From: Kineococcus xinjiangensis
Lineage (GTDB): Bacteria > Actinomycetota > Actinomycetes > Actinomycetales > Kineococcaceae
Assembly (NCBI RefSeq): GCF_002934625.1
Contig: NZ_PTJD01000005.1
Span: 124,001-188,000 of the forward strand
Direction of reading: 5' to 3'
DNA length: 64,000 nt
The position numbers and the translations under genes were made by a program. This document shows, one piece after another, positions 14,255 to 23,036 of this stretch. Each line of letters starts with the position of its first letter. The stretch's first letter is position 1. The notes beneath the pieces are model-generated. The model did no database searches, was not told where the DNA came from, and worked only from the letters and a program-made list of their open reading frames with translations.

Positions 14255-15111
14255 CCCCTCCTGGTCCGGGCGGGCGCTTCGGCGCCCGCCTGGCGGAGGC
14301 CGTGGCCCTGCACGGGCCGGTGTGCGTGGGCATCGACCCGCACGCGAGCCTGCTGGCCGCGTGGGGGCTGGACGACGACGTCGCCGGGCTGGAGCGCTTC
14401 TCCCGCACGGTGGTCGAGGCGCTGGCCGGGCGGGTGGCCGCGCTGAAGCCGCAGGCCGCCTTCTTCGAGCGCCACGGCTCCCGCGGCGTGGCGGTGCTGG
14501 AGACCGTCATCGCCGAGGCCCGGGCGGCGGGGACGCTCACGATCGTCGACGCCAAGCGCGGTGACATCGGCTCCACCATGCAGGCCTACGCCGACGCCTT
14601 CTGCGGGGACTCCCCGCTGGCCGGGGACGCGGTGACGGTCTCGCCGTACCTCGGCTTCGGCTCGCTGCGGCCGGTGCTGGACACCGCCGCCGCCACCGGG
14701 CGCGGGGTGTTCGTGCTGGCGCTGACCTCGAACCCGGAGGGCGCGCAGGTGCAGCACGCCACCGGCGGCGACGGGCGCAGCGTCGCCAGGGCGGTGGCCG
14801 AGGCGGCCGCGGCGGAGAACGCCGGGGCGACTCCGCTCGGCGACGTCGGCCTGGTCGTCGGCGCCACCACGGGCACCGCGGCCCGGGAGGCGGGCATCGA
14901 CCTCGCGGCCGTCAACGGCCCGCTGCTCGCGCCGGGCGTGGGCGCCCAGGGCGCCACCGCGGGGGACCTGCGCGACGTCTTCGGCGACGCCCTGCCGGCG
15001 GTGCTGGCGGCCAGCAGCCGGGACGTGCTGCGCGCCGGGCCGGACGTGGTGGCCCTGCGGGAGGCCGCGGAGCGCACCGCGGCGCAGTGCAGGGCGGCGC
15101 TGGGGAGCTGA
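14251..15111 (+). CDS. pyrF: Orotidine 5'-phosphate decarboxylase (type 2)
   Basis: Last step of UMP synthesis, removing CO2 from OMP. The 286 residues are of the longer actinobacterial type. V-C-V-G-I-D-P-H lies near the N-terminus, and the catalytic D-A-K-R-G-D-I-G starts at D100 with K102. G-A-T-T-G-T-A-A and L-A-P-G-V-G-A-Q-G follow. The GTG at 14251 overlaps the carB stop (GTGA) and follows GGGAGG; an in-frame ATG at 14239 is an alternative that adds four residues. It ends the operon before a hairpin terminator. Confidence 0.95.
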
Positions 15112-15140
15112 CCCGCGGCGCAGGACGCGCAAGGGCAGGA

Positions 15141-15182
15141 CGCGGAAGGGGCCCACCACGGACGTGGTGGGCCCCTTCCGCG
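15141..15182. terminator. Hairpin terminator, 19-bp perfect stem
   Basis: Arms 15141-15159 and 15164-15182 with a GGAC loop lie between the convergent ends of pyrF and the DUF4190 gene, and can serve both. Confidence 0.88.
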
Positions 15183-15195
15183 CGCCGGTGGGCGC

Positions 15196-16134
15196 TCAGC
15201 GCTGCCAGCGGATCGGTGCCCCGTCGAACAGGTCGTAGGGGGTTCCGGAGTCCTCGTAGCTCGCACCGGTGACGGGCGCGGTGGGGGAGGCGAGGTAGAC
15301 GACGCACGTCTGGAACGACGCCCCGTCGGCGAACCCGGACGGGAACGACTCCCCGTTGCACGGAGCGAAGTCGCCCAGCAGGTGGACCTTCGCCGCCTCC
15401 GAGCCGTCGGGCAGGAGACCACCGAGGTTGTGGTTGAGGTCGGAGAACTCCAGGTTCTGCGAGTTCGCCACGCCGGTCACGGTGAAGCGCAGGTAGTGCG
15501 GGACCATGCCGGCGGCGCGGTCGCCGAGCCCGAGGGACTCCAGGTCCTGCGGGTTGCCCGTGTCGACGGCGTCCAGGCGGACCTGCACGCGGCCGCCGGG
15601 TTCGTCGGTGCTGGAGAAGTCCACGGTGGCGGTCTCGCCGAAGCCGAGGACGGCGCCGGCGGCGGTCGTGCCGCCGTCGGCTGCCGGCGCGGCCTCGGAG
15701 GGAGCCGGCGCCGTCGCGGCGGGGGTGCTCGGGGAGGGCGCGGGGGCCGCGGCGGTGGCGCCGGGCGTCCCGGCGGGAGCGGACGCCGGGGGAGCGGGCG
15801 CCGGGGGAGCCGTCCCGGTCCTCGTCTCCTGGTACCACGCCACCACGGCGGCCGAGGCGAGGCCGCCGATCAGCGAGAGGACGAGCGCGAGGGCGGACAG
15901 GCCGATGCCGACGCGGGTGAGCGTCCCGTTCGTGGCCTCCCCGCGGCGCAGCCGGGGCAGGGCGCAGCAGCCGACGACGAGCCCCGCGAGTCCGAGGGGG
16001 GCGGAGACGGCGAAGGTGACGACGCCGAGGCTGACGACGACCCCGGTGACGCCGAGGACGAAGCCGGCCAGGCCCAGGCCGTTGCGCGGCGTCGCCAGGG
16101 GCGCGGACGGCGGTGCGGGAGGTGCGTAGACCAC
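15196..16134 (-). CDS. DUF4190-type membrane protein with C-terminal extracytoplasmic domain (paralogue 1)
   Basis: A 312-residue protein. From the GTG at 16134 (GAAGGG six bases upstream) it has a short Pro-rich tail, three hydrophobic segments (about 19-40, 42-60, 76-100) with R-L-R-R-G-E-A-T-N-G between them as in DUF4190 proteins, then a Pro/Ala/Thr-rich linker (105-160). A beta-rich outer domain follows (163-312), resembling DUF4352-like Ig folds: G-E-T-A-T-V-D-F, Y-L-R-F-T-V-T-G, L-P-D-G-S-E-A-A. Cysteines 259 and 277 bracket a Phe/Gly-rich loop and may form a disulphide. The end is P-Y-D-L-F-D-G-A-P-I-R-W. A paralogue with the same plan lies on the other side of the pectate lyase gene. 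Function unknown. Confidence 0.75.
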   Translation of the reverse strand: MVYAPPAPPSAPLATPRNGLGLAGFVLGVTGVVVSLGVVTFAVSAPLGLAGLVVGCCALPRLRRGEATNGTLTRVGIGLSALALVLSLIGGLASAAVVAWYQETRTGTAPPAPAPPASAPAGTPGATAAAPAPSPSTPAATAPAPSEAAPAADGGTTAAGAVLGFGETATVDFSSTDEPGGRVQVRLDAVDTGNPQDLESLGLGDRAAGMVPHYLRFTVTGVANSQNLEFSDLNHNLGGLLPDGSEAAKVHLLGDFAPCNGESFPSGFADGASFQTCVVYLASPTAPVTGASYEDSGTPYDLFDGAPIRWQR

Positions 16135-16466
16135 GGGGAACCCTTCGGGTGACGGCGGGGGAGCGCACCGCCGGGCGCGGCGGCCGCGGTGCACTCCTCC
16201 AGGGTGGCGACCGCCTGACGCGCACCGCCGTTCGGGGCGGGGCGCGTCGCCCGGCCGGAGCAGCCGGACCACCCCGACGCCGCAGCGCGTGACCGGCGCC
16301 TGCGCCGGACGGCTGACGGCTCCCGGGGCGCACAGTCGCCGGGGACCGCCGCGCTCGGGTGGCCGGGCCCCGTCCGCGGCGGCGCTAGGGTTTCGCCGCT
16401 CCCGCCGACCCGGCTGCGGCCGGGCGGGGAGCGTCCCCGCCACACTCCCGACCGAACGGAACCGCT
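16135..16466. other. Divergent intergenic region, DUF4190 gene / pectate lyase gene
   Basis: No gene is supported; the long frames crossing it are shadows. A TAGGGT box (16386-16391), 75 bases before the pectate lyase start, is a likely -10. No -10-like TAnnnT is seen on the minus strand between the DUF4190 start and about 16300, so its promoter is not identified. Confidence 0.5.
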
Positions 16467-17918
16467 GTGCTCCCGACGACGTCAGCCGGCACGTCCCGCA
16501 CGACCGTCGCGCTCCCCGCTGCGACGCGCACCCTGCTCTCCACGGGTCTCGCCGTCCTCGCCCTGGTCGCCGCCCTCCTCGCGGTGCCCGCCCAGCGCGC
16601 GCACGCCGCGACCGTCGACACCGACGCCTGGTACGTGCTCCAGGCCCGCCACTCCGGCAAGGTCGCCGACGTCCGGGGCGCCTCCACCGCCGACGGGGCA
16701 CCCGTCGTCCAGTGGAGCCGCAACGACGGCGCGCACCAGCAGTGGCGCTTCGTCCCCGTCGGCAACGGCTACTACGCCATCCGCGCCAGGCACTCCGGCA
16801 AGGTGCTGGAGGTCCCCAACGCCCTCGACGGCGCGCAGCTGGTGCAGCGCACCGCGAGCACCTCCACGCGACAGCACTTCCGCCTCGTCGACTCCGCCGA
16901 CGGCTCCGTGCGCCTCGTGAACCGCCACTCCGGCAAGGTCGTGGACGTCTGGGAGCGCTCGACCGCCGACGGCGCCGCCCTCGCGCAGTACCGCGACCTC
17001 GACGGCACCAACCAGCGCTTCGCCCTGGTGCGCCTCGGCAGCACCACCACCCCGCCCGCCCAGCCCTCCGGGCCCGCGGGCTGGGCCGGTCAGAACGGCG
17101 GGACCACCGGAGGTGGCGCTGCGACCCCGACGAGGGTCACCAGCGCGTCGGCCCTGAGTGCCGCGCTCGGCTCCAGCACGCCCGCCGTCGTGCGGGTGTC
17201 CGGCACCATCACCTGCTCCGGCATGCTGCGCGTGCGCTCGAACAAGACCGTCCTCGGCGAGCCCGGCGCGACCATCGCCGGCTGCGGCCTCACCATCAGC
17301 GGGGACCGCAACGTCATCGTCCGCAACCTGTCGTTCCGGGACTGGAGCGACGACGCCGTCAACGTGGAGTCCGGCGCGACGAACGTGTGGATCGACCACA
17401 ACAGCTTCCGCAACGGCTACGACGGGGCCGTCGACGTCAAGCGCGGCGCCGACTTCGTCACCGTCTCCTGGAACCGCGTGAGCGCCCACGGCAAGTCCAT
17501 GCTGCTCGGGCACTCCGACAGCAACCGCAGTCAGGACGCCGGCCACCTGCGCGTGACCTACCACCACAACTGGTTCGACGGCTCCCGGACCCGCCACCCG
17601 CGGGTGCGCTTCGCGCAGGGCGTCCACGTGTACAACAACTACTACGCCGGCAACGAGTACGGCGTGGCCTCCACCATGGACGCCGCCGTCCTCGTCGAGG
17701 GCAACCACTTCGAGGACGTGTCCGAGCCGACGCTGGTCGGCTACGCCGACAGCGCCCCCGGGGCGCTCGTCCAGCGCGGCAACCTCTTCACCAGGTCGGG
17801 CGCCCCGCAGAGCGCCGGGACCGTGCCCGCCCTGCCCTACACCTACGTCCTCGACCCCGTGAACGACGTGAAGTCCCTGGTGACCGCCGGCGCCGGCGCC
17901 GGCCGCATCAGCCTCTGA
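16467..17918 (+). CDS. Secreted pectate lyase (PL1) with N-terminal ricin-type beta-trefoil
   Basis: A 483-residue extracellular enzyme. Residues 1-47 form a signal peptide ending A-H-A, then a carbohydrate-binding trefoil (about 50-195) with three repeats of R-H-S-G-K-V followed by W/F-R-F or Q-H/R-F. A Pro/Ser/Gly linker leads to the parallel beta-helix lyase domain (about 225-483). The lyase shows W-I-D-H-N (308-312), the calcium-site D-G-A-V-D-V-K (319-325), Y-H-H-N-W-F-D-G, and R-H-P-R-V-R (376-381) with the catalytic Arg, then H-V-Y-N-N-Y-Y. It cleaves polygalacturonate by beta-elimination, which suggests contact with plant material. Unlike most genes here it stands alone, between two DUF4190 paralogues on the other strand. 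SD is weak. Confidence 0.9.
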   Translation: MLPTTSAGTSRTTVALPAATRTLLSTGLAVLALVAALLAVPAQRAHAATVDTDAWYVLQARHSGKVADVRGASTADGAPVVQWSRNDGAHQQWRFVPVGNGYYAIRARHSGKVLEVPNALDGAQLVQRTASTSTRQHFRLVDSADGSVRLVNRHSGKVVDVWERSTADGAALAQYRDLDGTNQRFALVRLGSTTTPPAQPSGPAGWAGQNGGTTGGGAATPTRVTSASALSAALGSSTPAVVRVSGTITCSGMLRVRSNKTVLGEPGATIAGCGLTISGDRNVIVRNLSFRDWSDDAVNVESGATNVWIDHNSFRNGYDGAVDVKRGADFVTVSWNRVSAHGKSMLLGHSDSNRSQDAGHLRVTYHHNWFDGSRTRHPRVRFAQGVHVYNNYYAGNEYGVASTMDAAVLVEGNHFEDVSEPTLVGYADSAPGALVQRGNLFTRSGAPQSAGTVPALPYTYVLDPVNDVKSLVTAGAGAGRISL

Positions 17919-17924
17919 GACGGA

Positions 17925-17958
17925 CCGGGCACCGGCCCTGCGAGGGGCCGGTGCCCGG
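17925..17958. terminator. Hairpin terminator, 14-bp stem
   Basis: Arms 17925-17938 and 17945-17958 with a 6-base loop; a further CGGA/TCCG pair extends it across one bulged base. It lies between the convergent pectate lyase and DUF4190 genes. Confidence 0.85.
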
Positions 17959-17994
17959 ATCCGACGGCCGGGCGCGACGCGCCCCGGCGGTGCC

Positions 17995-19011
17995 CTACTT
18001 GCGCCAGTGGACGGGCTGCCCGTCGTAGCGGTCGTAGGGGCTGTCGTAGTTCTCGAACATCGCCCCGGACACCGGCGCGGCGGGGTTGGCCATCATGACC
18101 AGGCAGGTCTGGAAGGTCGACCCCTCGGTGAAGCCCTGCGGGAAGAACTGCTGCTCGCACAGGTCGAACTTCCCGTAGACGGTCAGCTCGGCCGCCTCGC
18201 TGCCGTCGGGCAGCGTTCCGGACAGCTTGCCGATCAGGCTGCTGAACTCGAGGTTGGAGGCGCCCGGGCCCCCGGTCACCGTGAAGCGCACGTACTGCGG
18301 AACGAGGCCGAGCGCGCGGTCCCCGAGGTCGAAGGACGCCAAGTCCTCCGGCGTGCCGGTGTCGATGGAGTCCAGCCGCAGGTGGATCCGGCCCGCCGGC
18401 TTGTCCTGCAGCGGGGCGTAGTCGATCGTCGCGGTGCCACCGACGGGCAGGACCGCTCCGGGCGGCGTCGGCTCGCCACCGGCGGGCGCCGGTGCGGGGG
18501 CCGCGGGCGCGGGGGCCTCGGCCGCCGGCGGCGCCGGCTCCGCGGGCTCGGACTCCTGCGGCGCGGGGGACTGCGAGGGATCCGCCGCGGGCTCCTCGAC
18601 GGGCGCCGGCACGGCCGGTCCGGCCTGCGCCGCGTCCGAGGCCCTCCAGGCCCAGGTGGCCGCGGTGGCGGCGGTGCCGAACATCGAGACCAGCAGGGCC
18701 ACGCCGGACAGGGCGAGACCGGTGTACGTCAGGGCGCCGTTGGTGGCCTCGCGCCGGCGCAGCCGCGGGACGGCGCAGCAGGCGAGGACCGCACCCGCGA
18801 GGGCGACGAGGCCGGCCAGGCCGAACGCGGCGAGCCCGACCGCGGCCACGGCGCCCTCCGCGCCGAGCGCGGCCACGAGCAGCGCCGCGCCGAGGGCGAG
18901 GCCCAGGGCGGCGGCGCCGAGGACGAACCCGGTCAGGCCGAGCCGGTCGCGCGGCCCGGCGGGGGCGGCCGGCGGGGCGGGGAGCGGGTGGCCGAGGGGT
19001 GCGTGCACCAC
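17995..19011 (-). CDS. DUF4190-type membrane protein with C-terminal extracytoplasmic domain (paralogue 2)
   Basis: A 338-residue protein with the same architecture as the one at 15196-16134. It has a short Pro-rich start, hydrophobic segments at about 24-50, 53-81 and 96-119, R-L-R-R-R-E-A-T-N-G in the loop, a longer acidic Pro/Ala linker (126-185), and a beta-rich domain (187-338). Shared words include L-P-D-G-S-E-A-A, F-Q-T-C, V-(T/S)-G-A and P-Y-D-x-(Y/F)-D-G-x-P. The paired cysteines are conserved (285 and 303). The linker holds more Glu than in paralogue 1. The GTG at 19011 follows GAAAGG. A TATCCT box on the minus strand (19132-19137) may be its -10. Function unknown. Confidence 0.75.
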   Translation of the reverse strand: MVHAPLGHPLPAPPAAPAGPRDRLGLTGFVLGAAALGLALGAALLVAALGAEGAVAAVGLAAFGLAGLVALAGAVLACCAVPRLRRREATNGALTYTGLALSGVALLVSMFGTAATAATWAWRASDAAQAGPAVPAPVEEPAADPSQSPAPQESEPAEPAPPAAEAPAPAAPAPAPAGGEPTPPGAVLPVGGTATIDYAPLQDKPAGRIHLRLDSIDTGTPEDLASFDLGDRALGLVPQYVRFTVTGGPGASNLEFSSLIGKLSGTLPDGSEAAELTVYGKFDLCEQQFFPQGFTEGSTFQTCLVMMANPAAPVSGAMFENYDSPYDRYDGQPVHWRK

Positions 19012-19370
19012 GGCGGGAGCCTTTCGAGCGAGGACGGGGATCGCGCGGGGCGCGGCGGGCCGGGGCATGCCGACGCGCCGGACCGTCGCCGGTCCGCCGA
19101 CTCCCCCTGCCCGGCCTCGCCCGGCGCGGCGAGGATAGTGGCCGAGCGCCCGCGGACCCGGCAGCCGCGGTCGCCACGGCGGGGCGCGCAGCCGCGCGGA
19201 CACCGGCCGGCGGGCCCCTCCGGGCGCGACACGCCGCGTTGCGGTTCAGGAACAACTTCGTCAAACATGGGTAACGCCGTAGGATCCCCGGCCAGGAAGT
19301 GCCCTCCGGCGCTTATCGTCCGGTCGGTTGCGCCATTCGCGTGACCTCCCCGATCGACAACGAGGTTGCC
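19012..19370. other. Divergent intergenic region, DUF4190 gene / oligopeptide transporter
   Basis: No gene is supported. Two likely -10 boxes point outward: TATCCT on the minus strand (19132-19137) for the DUF4190 gene, and TAGGAT on the plus strand (19280-19285) for the transporter operon, giving it a leader of about 80 bases. The stretch 19240-19285 is less GC-rich than its surroundings. Confidence 0.5.
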
Positions 19371-21059
19371 ATGTCCTGGTCAGACCTGCCCCTGCGCAAA
19401 CTCGTCACCGGCGTCGCCGTCGCCGCGCTGGCCCTGACCGCCGGCTGCGCCGAGAGCCAGCGCGAGGAGAACGACTCCGCGGAGGGCACCGGCGGCGACA
19501 CCGGCGGCACGTTCGTCTTCGCCGCCTCCTCCGACCCGGCGACCCTCGACCCCTCCTTCGCCAGCGACGGCGAGACCTTCCGCGTCGCGCGGCAGATGTT
19601 CGAGGGCCTCGTCGGCACCAAGCCCGGCACGGCCGAGCCCGCCCCGCTCCTCGCCAAGTCCTGGGAGTCCTCCGAGGACGGGCTGAGCTACACGTTCGAG
19701 CTCGAGGACGGCGTCACGTTCCACGACGGCACCGACTTCAACGCCGACGCCGTCTGCGCCAACTTCGAGCGCTGGTACAACCGCACGGGTCTGGCCCAGT
19801 CGGAGAACCTCTCCTACTACTACCGCTCCCTCTTCCGCGGCTTCGAGCAGAACGAGGGCGAGGGCCTCGGCGAGCCGCTCTACAAGAGCTGCGAGCCCGA
19901 GGACGAGGACACCGTCACGATCAACCTCAACCGGCCCTTCGCCGGCTTCGTCGCCGCGATGTCGCTGCCGGCGTTCTCCATGCAGAGCCCCACCGCCATC
20001 GAGAAGTACAAGGGCGACGACATCGGCGGCACCGCCGACGACCCCCGCTTCTCCGAGTACGCCAGCGCGCACCCCACCGGCACCGGCCCCTTCAAGTTCG
20101 GCTCCTGGGAGCGCGGCCAGCAGGTCACCCTCGAGCCCTACGAGGAGTACTGGGGCGACAAGGCCAAGCTGGACAAGGTCATCGTCAAGACCATCTCCGA
20201 CGGGACCGCCCGCCGCCAGGCGCTGCAGAACGGCGAGATCGACGGCTACGACCTCGTCGCCCCCGCCGACGTGGCCGGGCTGGAGTCCGAGGGCTTCCAG
20301 ATCGAGCAGCGCAAGCCGTTCAACATCCTCTACCTGGGCATGAACCAGGCGCACCCGGCGTTGCAGGACCCCCGCGTCCGGCAGGCCATCGCGCACGCCA
20401 TCGACAAGGAGGCCCTGGTCTCCGGCACCCTGCCCGAGGGCACCGAGCCCGCGACGCAGTTCATGCCCGACACGGTGACAGGCTACGCCGAGGACGTCCC
20501 GACGTACGAGTACGACCCCGAGAAGGCCAAGGCGCTGCTCGCGGAGGCCGGCTTCCCGACGCTGGAGATCCCCTTCCAGTACCCCACGGGCGTCTCGCGG
20601 CCGTACATGCCCAGCCCCGAGGACACCTTCAAGAACATCAGCGCGCAGCTCTCCGAGGTCGGCATCACCGTCAAGCCCGAGGGCCTGAAGTGGTCGCCGG
20701 ACTACCTCGACCGCATCCAGGGCACCGCGGACCACGGCCTGCACCTGCTCGGGTGGACGGGTGACTACAACGACCCGGACAACTTCGTCGGGGTCTTCTT
20801 CGGCAAGCCGTCCAACGAGTGGGGGTTCAACGACCCCGCCCTCTTCGAGGCGCTGGAGGACGCCCGCGGCCTGCCCACCGTCGACGAGCAGGTCCCGGCC
20901 TACGAGAGCATCAACAAGCAGATCATGACGATGCTCCCGGGCGTGCCGCTGGCCAGCCCGGTGCCCTCGCTCGCCTTCGCCGAGGGCGTCAAGGGCTACC
21001 AGCCGAGCCCCGTCCAGGACGAGGTCTGGAACTCGGTCACCGTCGAGGACGAGGGCTGA
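19371..21059 (+). CDS. Oligopeptide-type ABC transporter, substrate-binding lipoprotein
   Basis: Extracytoplasmic receptor of the SBP_bac_5 family (562 residues). The ATG at 19371 follows GAGG and gives a lipoprotein signal, L-A-L-T-A-G-C with the lipidated Cys at 26; the upstream in-frame start at 19299 would bury this signal. Family features are A-S-S-D-P-A-T-L-D-P near the mature start, L-A-K-S-W-E, V-T-F-H-D-G-T-D-F-N-A-D-A-V, G-T-G-P-F-K-F, and R-Q-A-I-A-H-A-I-D-K. It is first in a five-gene operon with two permeases and two ATPases. Peptides are the default ligand, but relatives bind opines, nickel or oligosaccharides, and a pectate lyase gene is close by. Confidence 0.9.
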   Translation: MSWSDLPLRKLVTGVAVAALALTAGCAESQREENDSAEGTGGDTGGTFVFAASSDPATLDPSFASDGETFRVARQMFEGLVGTKPGTAEPAPLLAKSWESSEDGLSYTFELEDGVTFHDGTDFNADAVCANFERWYNRTGLAQSENLSYYYRSLFRGFEQNEGEGLGEPLYKSCEPEDEDTVTINLNRPFAGFVAAMSLPAFSMQSPTAIEKYKGDDIGGTADDPRFSEYASAHPTGTGPFKFGSWERGQQVTLEPYEEYWGDKAKLDKVIVKTISDGTARRQALQNGEIDGYDLVAPADVAGLESEGFQIEQRKPFNILYLGMNQAHPALQDPRVRQAIAHAIDKEALVSGTLPEGTEPATQFMPDTVTGYAEDVPTYEYDPEKAKALLAEAGFPTLEIPFQYPTGVSRPYMPSPEDTFKNISAQLSEVGITVKPEGLKWSPDYLDRIQGTADHGLHLLGWTGDYNDPDNFVGVFFGKPSNEWGFNDPALFEALEDARGLPTVDEQVPAYESINKQIMTMLPGVPLASPVPSLAFAEGVKGYQPSPVQDEVWNSVTVEDEG

Positions 21060-21102
21060 TGCCGCGGCGTGCCGGCGGGGGCCGGGTGGAGGGGACCGCA
21101 CC

Positions 21103-22107
21103 GTGCTGAGCCTCGTCCTGCGGCGCCTCGGGCTGCTCGTGCCCGTGCTCCTCGGACTCAGCGTCCTCCTCTTCGCCTGGCTGCGCGCGCTCCCCGGGGA
21201 CCCCGCCCGGGCCATGCTCGGGGAGCGCGCCACCCCCGCCGGCATCGCCGCCGTCAACCGCCTCTACGGCTTCGACCAGCCGCTCTGGCAGCAGTACTTC
21301 ACCTACCTGGGCCGGATGGCCACGGGGAACTTCGGCAACTCCACCCGCACCGGGCAGCCCGTGCTGAGCACCTTCCTCGAGCGCTTCCCCGCCACCGTGG
21401 AGCTGGCGCTGGCCGCCCTGCTCGTCGCGATCTGCCTCGGCATCCCGCTGGGGTACTTCGCCGCGCGCCGCAACGGCAGCTGGCTCGACCACCTCGCGGT
21501 CGGCGGCTCCCTCCTCGGCGTCGTCGTCCCGGTGTTCTTCCTGGCCTTCCTGCTCAAGTGGCTCTTCGCCCTGGAGCTGGGCTGGCTGCCCACCACGGGA
21601 CGGCAGAACCCGCGCATCGACGCCACGCACATCACCAACCTCTACGTCCTCGACGGGCTCATGACCCGGGAGTGGGACGCCGCCTGGGACGCCGTGCTGC
21701 ACCTCGTGCTGCCCGCGATGGCCCTCGGCGCGATCCCGCTGGCGATCGTCGTGCGCATCACCCGCGCCTCCGTGCTCGACGTCCTCAACGAGGACCACGT
21801 GCGCACCGCGGAGGCCAAGGGCCTGCTGCGGGGCACCGTCAGCCGCCGCCACGTCCTGCGCAACGCGATGCTGCCGGTCTCCACCACGCTCGGCCTGCAG
21901 GCCGGCGCGCTGCTCGCGGGCGCCGTCCTCACCGAGACGGTCTTCGCCTTCAACGGCATCGGCGAGTACCTGTTCCAGGCCGTCAACCAGCTCGACTACC
22001 CGGTCCTGCAGGGCTTCATCCTCGCCATCGCCGTGATCTACGCCGTCGTCAACCTGCTCGTGGACATCAGCTACGGGCTCCTCGACCCCCGGGTGCGTGT
22101 CTCGTGA
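21103..22107 (+). CDS. Oligopeptide-type ABC transporter permease, DppB-like
   Basis: A 334-residue inner-membrane permease with six hydrophobic segments. The start (L-V-L-R-R-L-G-L-L-V-P-V-L-L-G) is the classic DppB N-terminus: L-P-G-D-P-A-R follows the first helix, and the ATPase-coupling EAA loop is seen as R-T-A-E-A-K-G-L. The C-terminal R-N-A-M-L-P-V and E-T-V-F-A-F-N-G-I-G are typical. The GTG follows GGAGGGG, 43 bases after the receptor gene. It overlaps the next permease gene by four bases (GTGA). Confidence 0.93.
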   Translation: MLSLVLRRLGLLVPVLLGLSVLLFAWLRALPGDPARAMLGERATPAGIAAVNRLYGFDQPLWQQYFTYLGRMATGNFGNSTRTGQPVLSTFLERFPATVELALAALLVAICLGIPLGYFAARRNGSWLDHLAVGGSLLGVVVPVFFLAFLLKWLFALELGWLPTTGRQNPRIDATHITNLYVLDGLMTREWDAAWDAVLHLVLPAMALGAIPLAIVVRITRASVLDVLNEDHVRTAEAKGLLRGTVSRRHVLRNAMLPVSTTLGLQAGALLAGAVLTETVFAFNGIGEYLFQAVNQLDYPVLQGFILAIAVIYAVVNLLVDISYGLLDPRVRVS

Positions 22108-23036
22108 CCGCTGCGACCACCGTCACCGCCGCGACCGCCGAGCCGGGGCAGGAGCAGCCACCGGGGCGCGTCTCCGGCACCGGCCGCGCCCGCGCCTCCT
22201 GGGACCGGCTGCGCCGCGACCCGGCCGCCTGGGTGGGGGCGGCCATCGTCACCGCCTTCGTCGTCGTCGCCGTCGCCGCGCCGCTCATCGCGCCCTACGA
22301 GCCGGCCGGGTCCCAGTGGATCCGGCAGATCACCCCCTCCGACGTGCCCGGCCCGTCCGAGGAGCACCTTCTCGGCCTGGACTCCTTCGGCTCCGACCTG
22401 TTCACGCAGCTCGTCTACGGCGCGCGGCAGTCCCTGGTGATCGGGGTCGTCTCCACGCTGCTCGGCCTCCTCGCAGGCACCGTGCTCGGCGTGCTCTCCG
22501 GCGGCATCGGCGGGTGGGTGGACACCGCCGTCATGCGGGTCGTCGACATCATGCTGTCCGTGCCGGCGCTGCTGCTGGCCGTCAGCGTCGCGGCCATGGT
22601 CGGGCGCAGCTCCACCTCGGTCATGGTGGCCATCGCCGTCGCGCAGGTGCCGATCTTCGCGCGGCTGCTGCGCGCCTCCCTGCTCTCCCAGCGCGGGCAG
22701 GACTACGTCCTCGCGCTGCGCTCCCTGGGGCTGCGCGAGCGCCGCATCGTCGTCAGCCACATGCTGCCGAACTCCCTGGGCCCGCTCCTCGTGCAGGCGA
22801 CGCTCGTCCTCGCGACGGCCGTCATCGAGGTCGCCGCCCTGTCCTTCCTGGGGTTGGGAGACCCCGACCCGGCCGTCGCGGAATGGGGACGCATGCTCGT
22901 CAAGGCGCAGGAACGGCTGCAGAACGACCCGCAGCTGGCGCTGTGGCCGGGGGTCTGCATCGCGGTCACCGCGCTCGGCTTCACCCTGCTCGGGGAGTCC
23001 CTGCGCCAGGCGCTCGACCCGCGGGCCCGCCGATGA
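22104..23036 (+). CDS. Oligopeptide-type ABC transporter permease, DppC-like
   Basis: The second permease subunit (310 residues), with the OppC N-terminal domain (W-D-R-L-R-R-D-P-A-A-W-V-G) before six hydrophobic segments. H-L-L-G-L-D-S-F-G-S-D-L is the hallmark after the first helix, and the coupling loop carries A-L-R-S-L-G-L. The first ~25 residues are a Thr/Ala/Gly-rich tail. The open frame runs further upstream inside dppB, but the GTG overlapping the dppB stop is the likely start. It shares ATGA with the first ATPase gene. Confidence 0.93.
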   Translation: MTAATTVTAATAEPGQEQPPGRVSGTGRARASWDRLRRDPAAWVGAAIVTAFVVVAVAAPLIAPYEPAGSQWIRQITPSDVPGPSEEHLLGLDSFGSDLFTQLVYGARQSLVIGVVSTLLGLLAGTVLGVLSGGIGGWVDTAVMRVVDIMLSVPALLLAVSVAAMVGRSSTSVMVAIAVAQVPIFARLLRASLLSQRGQDYVLALRSLGLRERRIVVSHMLPNSLGPLLVQATLVLATAVIEVAALSFLGLGDPDPAVAEWGRMLVKAQERLQNDPQLALWPGVCIAVTALGFTLLGESLRQALDPRARR

